DNA of 64,000 nucleotides from Owenia fusiformis (taxonomy: Eukaryota; Annelida; Polychaeta; Sabellida; Oweniidae): positions 31,106,024 through 31,170,023 of the forward strand of contig CAIIXF020000006.1 in assembly GCA_903813345.2 (NCBI GenBank), in the 5' to 3' direction. Under the pieces are notes generated by a model. That model was not told the origin of the DNA, did no database searches, and saw only the letters and a program-made list of their open reading frames with translations. The position numbers and the translations under genes were made by a program. The stretch's first letter is position 1; each line of letters opens with the position of its first letter. This document shows positions 11,259 to 22,200 of this stretch, one piece after another.

Positions 11259-11559
11259 TTAACCTCTTGAATACCCAGAGTGACGGATATATCCGTCACA
11301 AATGAAATAAGACTGGTGCCCAGAGGGACGAGAAAATCCGTCACAAAATTTTTCACAAAAATTGCTCTCATTTGAACAATTTTCATCCAATTTACACAAA
11401 AATTGTTTTAAAACGTGTAGAAATGATCTCTGCCGTCCAATTTTACTAAGCTAAGCATCTAAAGTTGTATAGGTATGTAATAAAATGTCAAAAGGTGGCA
11501 AAAAATGAAAAATTCTCTGGTTTCATGCCAATTTTAGAGCCTGGGATTCAAGAGGTTAA
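11259..11559. mobile_element. Small MITE flanked by TTAA (piggyBac-like)
   Basis: TTAA at 11259-11262 and 11556-11559 flank a 293-base segment beginning CCTCTTGAATACCCAG and ending CTGGGATTCAAGAGG. TTAA duplication is characteristic of piggyBac-type insertion. The interior holds an 18-base palindrome, TGACGGATATATCCGTCA. No transposase is present. Confidence 0.75.
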
Positions 11560-11850
11560 GGTTGTCCATTCAATATAATAGATGGATATCTATTCTTCCG
11601 GGAACATCTTTACTTATGTTATATACAGTATATTTTAATATTGCAGTCTCAGGTAAATTGTTCAATTTTCTGAATGAATATCATGAATGTCAATGATATG
11701 GCCTTAGTTGTAATTTGTACAGGATCATATGTTCCACTCCATTCTAAGCTTTACAGTACCATATTTAGTACCTCTATATTAACACATCATTTCATATTTA
11801 ATATGTGTTTAAAAGTCCTGCTATATACAAGTGTTTATATTCTACATATC

Positions 11851-12402
11851 ATGCAGGCCCGGGGGGTTCACTATATATAAACCTTGACGGGGATCCTCGG
11901 CGCATGTGGGGTACCTTTTTCAACGTTTGGTATGGCAATGGACCCATATTTTAAGATTTGGTATGGGAATGCCCGGAAATTTCTGACTTCTGAGGTATGG
12001 CAATGGTCGGACTTTTGCTCTTCTGGTATGAGAATGGTCGTTGTAGATACGTTACCTAACATTCGTGGTATGGCATTGGTCCAGTAGTTGCAAATTTGTA
12101 TGACATTGATCCTATATTTCATTTACTTTGAATTAAGGTATGGCATTGGTTCCATATTTGGACATTTGGTATGGCATTGGTCCTACATTTTGACATTTGG
12201 TATGGCATTGGTCCCATAATTCGGCATTTGGCATGGCATTGGTCCTATATTTGGACATTTGGTATGGCATTGGTTCTATATTTTGGTTGGTATGGGAACA
12301 TATTGAAATTTGACAGATTGGTATGGGAACATATTGATATTTGAGGCTTCAGCCTAGGACCCCCGTCGAGTTTTATATACAGTGAACCCCCCGGGCATGC
12401 AG
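11851..12402. mobile_element. Inverted-repeat element with internal tandem repeats and 6-bp duplication
   Basis: ATGCAG at 11851-11856 and 12397-12402 flank an element starting GCCCGGGGGGTTCACTATAT and ending with its inverse. The interior (about 11920-12330) is an array of degenerate copies of GGTATGGCATTGGTCC in 16-40 base units. The open frames on both strands are by-products of the repeats. Transposon class not assigned. Confidence 0.85.
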
Positions 12403-12958
12403 GGAAGTCTGGTTCAGATTGTGTCAGTGTGTGATGTGTCAGTGTGTGATGTGCCTGCATATGTGTCACTGGTAGTAGAGCTCTAGATTCATACCATCTC
12501 CAATTTCATCTGAATGGAAGTCAAGGAAAAAAAAGAAACCTGACATCAACAAACACCAAAGTAGGTCATTGACACCATGAAATGAATTTTAAGAAATATG
12601 ATATCATTTGTGAATTTGCATAAAAGGACCCAGAAATCTTTAAAGAAGGATTTGTAATGCTTTGTACAAGGTTGTTACACATTAATGTTAAACTGTTTTA
12701 TTGAAAACTAAGAGGAAGCCTTAAGACCTGTATACAGTTTAAACCATTTTGGCTTATATTGTGGTCGTATTCAATATCTGATATGTGAAACTTTTATTAT
12801 GACTAAAAGTGTTTTAACTTTTTTTTTTTAAATGTTGAACTATGAAAGCTCTGCTACAACCATTTTTTTACAAAGGATACAGTCATATAAGGTGATATGG
12901 TCTTTGAAGATTGTGTACCTGAAAATAAAATAAAAAATTATCAATCTAATACGTAAGG

Positions 12959-13080
12959 GTTATGTACTGGTAAGTTTTGGATATAGGGTTTATCCCAAAG
13001 GAAATATGTGTATCGGTCCCTCAGGAGATACACATATTCCCCTTGGGATAAACCCTGCATCCAAACCAAATGTACATAAC
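12959..13080. repeat. Palindromic element, 122 bp
   Basis: Positions 12959-13014 pair with 13027-13080, with a short GGTCCCTCAGG centre. Outer ends read GTTATGTAC and GTACATAAC. It can fold into a near-complete hairpin and looks like a very small foldback element. Confidence 0.75.
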
Positions 13081-13269
13081 AGATTATTCCATACCTACTG
13101 AGCTTCTAGGTACATTAAAATTCATAAAGTTCCAAAATTCAAAAAGGACAACTGAACTAGTAATTTAAACCTAAAGGAATCAATTTTATTTAATAATGGA
13201 TGAATGTAATCTAGGCCTAATCGGTAATGTGGCAACTGTTTCACGTTACTACATGTGTTAGCTGCTTAA

Positions 13270-13505
13270 TAAGCAATATTTAAATGTTTTGTGATGTTGT
13301 GATTACCAAAGAACCAATAAACCAAAACTATAAATTATGTATACGTTACTAATCACGTGGGGGCAAATCTGATTGGTCCATTAATTTTATTGTGTTATAT
13401 TATGACCAATAACACTTATTTAACATTTCTTTTATAATGGTTATCGCAAGAAATCTACATTGGGCTTACAATGCAGAAAACCACATTTTTGTAGCTGCAA
13501 GTCCA
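13270..13505. repeat. Dispersed repeat, second copy at 45.6-45.8 kb
   Basis: About 235 bases share strong similarity in the same orientation with 45600-45820. Shared strings include TATAATGGTTATCGCAAGAA and TTTTTGTAGCTGCAAGT. No coding potential is apparent; probably an interspersed element. Confidence 0.7.
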
Positions 13506-14676
13506 TTAAAGGCCCCATATAAAAGTTTAAACCACTTTGGCTCATATTGCAGTCTTACCCAATGTTATTAAAATGTGATATCTAAAACTTTTTTATTAAA
13601 TTTCAAAAAGTGATTTTTCACCCTAAATGATGATGATGCCACTTTAGGTGCAAACGTTTTTTTTAATATGCTTAACCATTTAAGTGGCACATTAGGTATG
13701 ACATTTTATTATTCAAATAGTAAGTCCTTTGTTTAATTTTCCAAGTGGTGTTGAAAAGTTAATGTTTAGCACTGAATAGTGGAATATTTGATGTTATTTG
13801 AAAAATTGTGGGAAATTTGAATATTTAAAAAATAAAAATCTGAGAACTTTTTCCCCTTAAATTTTTTTAAAGTCATGAAATTGAAATTAGGAAAGAAATG
13901 ATAAAAACATATTTTCAAACTATAGATGGGGCCTTTGAGGTACACATTCTCTTAGTCTTGTGAAAAAAGTGATGGATACAGCGTGTACGCATCCTGTTCC
14001 CAGACCTTGGCGATACCTCCCAAGATATTAAAGCTAGTGATGCACCTAATACAGTGTAAATACAGTGTAATTCTCTATTTGTTAAATGTTAAGACTTATA
14101 GATTACTGCAATACTGAAACTCAAGCAATGTAAATTCCTACTTCCAATTTAAAATATTGATTTTAATATTATTAGATTATAACTTTTGTGACCTAATTTG
14201 ATGACTCTGATGTTTCATACCATTTTTTGAGGACTATTTTTTCTGGCTTTGTACCCGTCTGTGCTGCTACCAGTTTCTTGAGGTCTCCAATTGTATCATC
14301 TTCACTGAAATTCTGTTAAGGACAACTGTATGCAAAAGTGGGAGAAACTTTTGAGGATGTAAATGAACACGTAAACTTATGCATTATTCACATAATGTGA
14401 AAGATGACAATAGCACTGATCTTATTCCAAACTGTATCACCAGCCAGGATTAATTATTTTGAAAATATTTTCATTATGTTGATAATCTATGTATAACTTT
14501 GTGTGGGTGATCACGCTTCAATTCTGCATTGAAAAGGATACTTGCACTTTACTCTGACTTTCTTTCCCAGTCTGTCATTACACGTCACTTCAATCATCGT
14601 TGTTGGTTAAGGTAGAAGAATCTGCAATTGGCAACACTAAATAACATCTACTCTAGTTCAACTTTTTGCAATTAGG

Positions 14677-15564
14677 CCATAAGAAGTAGATTCTTTGTTT
14701 TGCGTCCCCTTGCTTGCACGATTTTGAGTAAATCAGAAAAAACAAACACATTCAAATAGCAATCACAAGGGTCTGAAAGTACCATCGCATTTCATTCAAT
14801 CAGAATTAGACGAAATGGCAGATAAGGCCTTAAGAAGTAGATTCTTTGTTTTGCGTCCTGGTAAAATCCAAATCATGCAAGGGTACAAGGAAAACAAACA
14901 CAAACTCAAAAAAAACACAAACTTGTTTGCTGGGAAAAGTTAACATTTTATGGGCATAAAAAGGATGACATACCAATTTGCAGTGATTACAAACACATAT
15001 CTATACATTTTATACAATATATTTAAACATAGCTATTATTCAAGGGTAAAAAATAAGAAAATACACAATGTATGCCAAAGTAATTATAACACTGTCAATT
15101 TTGATGCACATCAAATTATCTGCCATTTCGTCTAATTCTGATTGAACGAAATGTGATGGTACTTTCAGACCCTTTTGATTGCTATTTGGATGTGTTTGTT
15201 TTTTCTGATTTACTCAAAATTGTGCAAGCAAGGGGACGCAAAACAAAGAATCTACTTCTTATGGCCTAATTTGATGTGCGTCAAAATTGACAGTGTCATT
15301 GATACTTTGGCATGCATTGTGTATTTTCTTATTTGTTACCTTTGAATAATAGCTATGTTTAAATATATTGTATATCTAAATGTATAGATATGTGTTTGTA
15401 GCCTAATCACTGCAACTTGATGTCATCCCTTTTTCTGCCCATAAAATGTCTATTTCTCAGCAAACAAGTTTGTGTTTTTTCTCTTGAGTTTGTGTTTGTT
15501 TTACTTGTACCCTTGCATGATATGGATTTTGCCAGGACACAAAAAAAGAATCTACTTCTTATGG
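14677..15564. mobile_element. Compound inverted-repeat element with an A-B-A'-B' layout
   Basis: Segment A (about 14677-14826) is inverted at about 15112-15264. Segment B (about 14826-15111) is inverted at about 15262-15564. All four junctions carry the same end, CCATAAGAAGTAGATTCTTT or a near variant. The result is a dimer of two interleaved palindromes, about 888 bases, with no coding frame of note. Confidence 0.8.
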
Positions 15565-17698
15565 AAGTTAGCTTCCTCAATCTTTAAAATTATGCTATTC
15601 ATCATGATAATCAAAACTGATACAGGAAATATAACATATTCATCCTCAAGTACCAAGACCATCTCATCGTTCTGGTCTTGCATGCATACAATAAGCAACT
15701 ACATTGTATTTTAAAACAAGAAAAATAATTCTTTGTGAAATCATTCAAATACAATATTGTGACTATACAAGTCAGGTTGACACTTTTTATCGTTAATGAT
15801 TTCATTAATATATTAACATTGTTAAAAGCATTATTTTCCTAAAATTTGATATTAAAAGAGGCTTAACTGTCTGTCAAATATCCTGACATTATGGATAAAT
15901 ATGCAAAATGCTAGATTATCAAAGTAGATTTTGAACTAGAGAACTTAAAGATATTGCAGAAATGAATGGGGTTGAGTTTTACTATACTGGGGTTGAGTTT
16001 TACAGATTTGCCTTTGCATTGACTTTGGGTTGAGTTTACCGGGGCTGAGTTGACTTGGGATTGAGTTTTACTGTATCATTTTGAAATGAAATTCCACTGA
16101 ACTAAATTAAAATATATATAACCATTGATTAAGACAGGAATATGAGCTGACATTGTACAAATGAATGCATAAAGGTATGTTTCCTACAATTATGCCATAA
16201 CAACTGTGTGTGTGTCACCATTAGTGGTGGGACTCGTGTGAATTATCCTACTCGAGTAGAGGCTCTTGAACACTCGATTTATTCGCGATTAAAATGAATG
16301 ATTTTGGAAAAAAAGTTCAGAAAAACTTACACTTTCAGCGAACTTTCACTTCCGGTAGCAATGTTTTCAAGTGTTCTCGGCTCAACCTACCTTGAATAAC
16401 TCCAACATACCCATCAAATTATTCAAATAGAATAACTCAATACACTTTATATGTTCTTGTTTTGCATTGAAAAGTAAATAATTTAGCAATTTACGCTAAT
16501 TGGTTTGACCTCGTTAAATATTGCATTGCACATGCGCAACCGGATGTAATCAATAAATAAAAACAAACACGAGAAAGCCTATCGTATTTGATTTATTATT
16601 TCAGTTAAGGTATCAAACTACAATGCTATATATTAAGGAAGGCATCATTGCTAAACATTGTACAGAAATGTTGTACATTGGATGTGTTTTTTTACGTAAA
16701 TTGCGGTTGAAAGGTGGGTAAATCACATTTTCTTCATCATTTTTTCAATTCGAGTCAGAATTTACCAATCGATGAATCGTATTTACAGGGTTTGGCGAGT
16801 AGTATTCGAGTCCACGAGTCAATCGTTGCTCCACTAGTCACCATGATTTACAAATATTGAATACCAGTAACCAGGATGGCTGTAACAATGGAATCACTCC
16901 ACAGATGTTGCTTTTGAAAGGGAGAAGAGAAAAAATCTATGTTTCACTACAAATATTTGACTTTTTGTGACGGTGGTCTTGTGTTTGAAATCTGTTGTAA
17001 AGTGTTGAAAATTCGAATAGATGGCGGAAAAAGTAGATCTTTTGATTTTGGTGGCTCTTTTTTCTAGACATTTCGAGTCCCAAGGGCGATACATGAAGCT
17101 CATAGTGAGCACCATCAATCTTCATTATTCAGTTATTAGACTGAAAGTAAGGTTACTCTTTTGACTTCCGGTTAGGAGTCCCATTTTTGTTTGGTCATAA
17201 TCACTGAGTTTGTGTACATTTCACCTTATTTTTTAACTTCAGTTGAGTCTCAATACTCTAAGCATTATTTTGATACTTAAAACATGGTCAGAATCACTTG
17301 CAAATCGCAGATATTTAGCTTGAAGCACAATTTTTTAAACTTTTTTGGGCCAAAACTCCGTCCATGGACATGACCTCATATCTATTTACAGATCGCCGAG
17401 AAATGTTAAAGAAAAATTTTCTGACAAGTTACAAAAATATGAAAGTTGAATAAACATAAAATATCACTGATCAAAGCCCCTGGCATGAGAAAAAAATTAT
17501 TTAGAATTTTCTTTTTTTCTAAGTTACTGGACTTCATTATATTATGTTAGATATTAGATAGATGGTGCTGACTATGATGGAGCTATAACGTGGTATATGT
17601 GGTTTGGTTACTGAAATCTTAGGTTTTTCATAATTGGTCCAAAGATTTGCAAGTTTTTCAATTGAATTGTATGGGGCCATTTATAGTGGAGTTATCCC
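15565..17698. other. Intergenic sequence, repeats only
   Basis: No gene recognised. Around 15968-16073 a short motif GGGTTGAGTTTTAC recurs about five times in degenerate form. Around 16225-16845 lie inverted GAGTC-rich ends (AGTGGTGGGACTCG at the left, CGAGTCCACGAGTC at the right) that may mark a degraded hAT-type element. The remainder is featureless AT-rich sequence. Confidence 0.45.
15968..16073. repeat. Short degenerate tandem repeat (GGGTTGAGTTTTAC)
   Basis: The motif GGGTTGAGTTTTAC and close variants appear about five times at uneven spacing. Low complexity; no function inferred. Confidence 0.55.
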
Positions 17699-18668
17699 AA
17701 TTACTCACAGGGGCTTGTCTGGAGGGTCAGGCGAGCCCTCCAATAATTCTGTACTGTTATAAAGAGTTTAAGGGAGGTCGATTTTGATGCTTCATGAAAT
17801 TTGTAGAAAATGATTGTTAGATATATCCAGTAAAAATATATGGAATCCTTTCAAAAATTGACATGCTGATTCAAACAACACTACAGAGTAAAGTTACCCA
17901 AAATGGTAGCAATCCATCCACTGGTTGCTGAGAAATCTGAAGAATATGTAAAGAAGTGCAGTGATAAAAATGAAAAAAGACGGAAAACATATTTCGAAGA
18001 TGAGTGTTATTTGTTTTATCACAAAGGGAAAATATTCCCGCAATATTAGGTGCATCATGGGAATGGACTGCTGTGAAATAATGAACGCAAGTGACATCTA
18101 TCTAGAAAAAAGATGTAGTTATTGTGCATGCGTTAATAATATGAACTAATCAAATTGCTGGATTGAACGCAACTGCGCATGGAACACGGGATAGTCGCCA
18201 TTTTTTCAACTTTCAGTTTCGAAACATAATTTCATGCATCTTTTTGCTTATAGCAGTTGTTATAGGCTGTCCTTTGTTAAAAATAATATACGGGAATGAA
18301 CCTAGGGAAACAAAGAACTCTAGGAACTACCAATTTTTAAAAGTGCGTGTCTTGAGGAAGAAATCGTCTCTGGAGCTAATAATTTTGAGGTAAAAATTGT
18401 CGGTTTTTTCATTTTAATCACTTCTTTACATATTCTTCAGATTTCTCAGCAACCAGTGGATGGATTGCTACCATTTTGGGTAACTTTACACTGTAGTGTT
18501 GTTTGAATAAGCATGTCGATTATTGAAAGGATTCCATATATTTTTACTGGATATATCTTACAATCATTTCTATAAATTTCAGGAAGCATCAACATCGGCC
18601 ACCCTTATACTCTTAATAAGCAGAACACACTCATCGGAGGGCGAGACAAGCCCCTGTGCAATTACTCA
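17699..18668. mobile_element. Foldback transposon with ~280-bp arms and a 9-bp duplication
   Basis: AATTACTCA at 17699-17707 is repeated at 18660-18668. Between them, the left arm (17708 to about 17985) pairs with the right arm (about 18400-18659); the ends read CAGGGGCTTGTC and GACAAGCCCCTG. An 8-9 bp duplication fits hAT or Mutator-like elements. The central ~400 bases hold only short open frames. Confidence 0.85.
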
Positions 18669-19249
18669 AACCGTGATATAGAGAAGGATTCGAACCTTAG
18701 TAACTTCCCACTATCCGTGGTCCCTATGTGTTGCCCAATCAAAATATGAATTTGATTTAATATATAGCCGCCTGAGATGTGAGCAAAACAAACTTACATT
18801 TAACTTTTTCCAATATTTTTTTCTACGCCGTTTTTTCTAAACACGAACAGCTTTTCTAAGTAAAACGATGTAGCGAAATTGAGGGGGCGCTCAATAAATA
18901 TTTATCAAAGTTTTATACCAGGTGAAAGACTTCTTACTGGCAAGGTAGATATTTTGCTTGGTGATATTTTGAATCACATTTTTTGCAATTGATGTTCATT
19001 TCACTAATTCTATCATAATTGAAGAAATCGTGACCACTTACAAAATTAGAAAATGAACGATCCCTCGTCAATTAACGCAGCGCCATCTATGTGTAAGTTA
19101 GTCTGTATCTGTAACAACGGAGGAGGAATGTAATAATGTAGAAATGTCATATTTCTTACTCATACTGCTGTTTATCAAGTAAATAAGGAGATATAAAGTA
19201 ATAGCCTTGTATGTATGGATAAATCATAAACAAAGTAAAACATTCGTCA
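18669..19249. other. Presumed promoter and 5' UTR region of the MGCTSTK gene
   Basis: This is the unique-looking sequence upstream of the predicted start at 19250. No TATA box or other core element could be assigned with confidence. An ATG at 19211 is followed after two codons by TAA, so it does not compete seriously with the start at 19250. Confidence 0.35.
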
Positions 19250-19283
19250 ATGGGTTGTACGTCTACAAAACAGGAAGGAGTTG
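19250..19283 (+). CDS. MGCTSTK gene, exon 1 (start codon, myristoylation motif)
   Basis: ATGGGTTGTACGTCTACAAA onward, ending G/GTAAGT, a consensus donor. It encodes MGCTSTKQEGV plus one base, which joins the next exon's AT to make GAT (Asp). The start is chosen for the MGC myristoylation context and the phase match. The exon is only 34 bases, so it is invisible to simple open-frame scans. Confidence 0.6.
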
Positions 19284-22200
19284 GTAAGTGTCAACGTTCA
19301 TTATTTCTTCATTGGCAGAGTGTCCAAACACAGCAGAGTGTCCAAACTCCAAACAAACAAATATTTCCATGGTTCGAATTTGATTCTAAGAAATTGATGG
19401 CTTATGTGGAGAGTGTGAAACATTAATTCATTTTATAAAGGATTGTTCTGAACTTAAGAGTCGTCGATTATTATTAAAACCCCTTATTGACAAATATGGG
19501 GATGGCGTATTGCCCTTTATCTTCGCTCCAGATGAGCAGGATGACTGTATATTTATTGTTAATACTTTGTATGCGATGTACCAACATCGAACAAACGCCA
19601 TTTTGTAAATATTATCCCGACCTTGTATTGTTCACCTTAATGTTTGTATATATGTTAACATAAAATAATGTATATTATGATGATCAATTATGGTCGCAAT
19701 AAAGAAATATATATATATATATAAGGGGGAGGTAACGAACAAATTAAATTATGCAATAAAGTATATGCAGGCACATGGATCATCAAATAGAAACATGTGA
19801 TTTATTGTTCACGAAAAATAGTCCCTCTCTGAGAGTGGTTCGGGCCATGCATTTGATCTTTAAGAGGGGGTTGTTCCCACAGGGTTTGTGACAAAGGGAT
19901 TGGGTGGGGGTGGGGGGTTCGCACAAGCCCCATGAACCCTCTCTCGCTACACCCATGGCACTATCTTTCCAGAAAGATACAAGTGTTTAGATGGTCTACA
20001 TCTTTCAGTTTTGCACTAAAAGTACTTTATTATACAGCAATTAAAACCTGTGTAAAGGGAACACTCCATACGACAAAACTGTTCCTTGTCTGCACTCTGC
20101 AGACAGGTGTTCCGTACAGAGATAACTAAAACATTAGAGGAAATAACTGTGAACAGAAGAATCCATTACGCAAATACAAGCTACTAAATGTGGAGAGACA
20201 TTGAGACACTAAAGGTATCCTGGGAAGGTATCACAAACCAGAATTATTTTGGACAGTACATTATTGAGCATTTGACTTTGGAATGGAACTATATTGCTTC
20301 TACTTCAAGGAATATTCCTTGCCAGACCCTTTCTCTCTTGATATGGTAGCTATAATCATATATATAGTTTCCATATTTAGCAAAACATGGGAAAATGTTT
20401 TAATATGGTCAATATTGATCATTTAGAAATCTAGTGCTTATTTCCAGTGAGCTGCCATCTTTTAAGATGTCTTGCAGGACGTGATGTCATCAACTCTCAA
20501 CTTCTATAACCTTGCCCATAACAGTATAGGAAAGTAGCACAAAATCACTTCTAGACAAGTGATCATTACTTTCTGTGCAAAACTGTTTTCAGGGCTTGTC
20601 AACTTAGAATAAAAGAAGAGATTTTCAGAAGGATTAAATAAGATACAAAGTTGAAAAAGAATATTTAGCTGGTTTTGTAATTCTTAAAGCGGCTCTAAGG
20701 TCTGTGGAGAGAAAAATGGAGAAATTTTACCTTTTCTGAGCTATCGGGGTGAAGTTTGGTCCAACATCTTCTTCCTTATTCCTATTTCATAAAAATGTAT
20801 GCATATGGCAATAGTCATCAACCAGTAGAACTGGCAAATCGTTTAGAATCTACAATTCCATACAAGGAGTCCCACTCATAGATTTTTCAAATTCTTTCCA
20901 AGTCGACGTCGAAACACCTAGCGGGTGAAATTGAATCTAATTTTTCTGGCTGCTCGAATCGATAAAATCTCTGATAGTGTGAGTCTTTTTATGAAATCTT
21001 TCTGATAGAAAACACTTAATTAATATTAGAAAGCATTAAATGTTGAATCCGAAGCGTAATCTGAAATAAAAGTGAAAAAATATTGCGCGGACGTCAGAGA
21101 ACAAACTTCCGGTTTAATAAAAAATGACGGACGTCGAAGGAGAAATTATGACGAAGAATTAGAGGATTTTCCTTTGCCATTATCGATCGTTATAAGGTAT
21201 GTGCACAAATTCTAGTTGCATACATGGAAAATAGATACATTTTTAAAGGCAACAACATATTCAAAGCTTTCATTTTACGATAGGCCCAGGATCATTGGAT
21301 ACGACTCGGCAATCGATATTCCCACTTTAATAGCTCCTCACCTAATGCTACATGTAAAGTTGAGCGTCGATGACATCACTTCCTGTGTGAAATTTAAAAG
21401 ATGGCAGCTTACTGGAATTGAGCATCACATTTCTAAGTGATCAAATTTGACCATATCAAAACATTTTTGTGTGTTTTGCTATACATGGCAAGCATATATA
21501 TGGTTATAGCTACCATATGAGGAGAGAGATGGTTTGGCAAGGAATATTCCTTTAAATGCATGTATGGTCAAATGTGGTCAAGAGCGTAGTCATAGCATAG
21601 TCATATGTGGTCTAGAGCATTGTCATATATGGTTAAGAGCATAGTCATATGTGGTCTAGAGCATTGTCATATATGGTTAAGAGCATAGTCATATGTGGTC
21701 TAGAGCATTTTCATATATGGTTAAGAGCAGTCATATGTGGTCAAAAGCATTTTCATATATGGTTAAGTCTTAAGAGCAGTCATATGTGGTCAAGAGCATA
21801 ATCATGTGTTGTCAAGGACAATCATATGTGGTCAAAGGCATAGTCATATTATGTGGTCAAGAGCATAGTACGTCATATGTGGTCAAGAGCATAGTTATAT
21901 GTCATTAAGAGCATAGTCATATGTGGTCAATAGCATTATCATATGAAGTCAAGGGCATAGTCATATGTCGTTAAGAGCATAGTCATATATGGTCAAGAGC
22001 ATAGTCATATGTGGTTAAGAGCATAGTCATATGTGGTCAATAGCATTATCATATGAAGTCAAGGGCATAGTCATATGTGGTCAAGAGCATTATCATATGA
22101 AGTCAAGGGCATAGTCATATGTCGTTAAGAGCATAGTCATATGTGGTCAATAGCATTATCATATGAAGTCAAGGGCATAGTCATATGTAGTTAAGAGCAT

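Larger units (their letters stand above)
12403..14676. other. Intergenic sequence, repeats only
   Basis: No exon-like segment was recognised. It contains a 122-bp palindrome (12959-13080), a dispersed repeat (13270-13505) and two related stretches near 12720-12800 and 13510-13590 sharing AGTTTAAACCA and TTGGCT.ATATTG strings. The rest is plain AT-rich sequence. Confidence 0.5.

Noticed and set aside
16225-16845. Complete hAT element
   Set aside because: The inverted GAGTC-rich ends are imperfect and no 8-bp duplication was identified, so it is mentioned only as a possible degraded element.
17961-18393. Short plus-strand frames in the loop of the foldback element, as a possible transposase
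   Set aside because: No DDE or other transposase motif, and the frames are too short.
18680-18740. tRNA or SINE promoter: GGTTCGAATCC (B-box match) on the minus strand
   Set aside because: An A-box-like sequence lies far too close and no cloverleaf or SINE body can be drawn; the match is probably chance.
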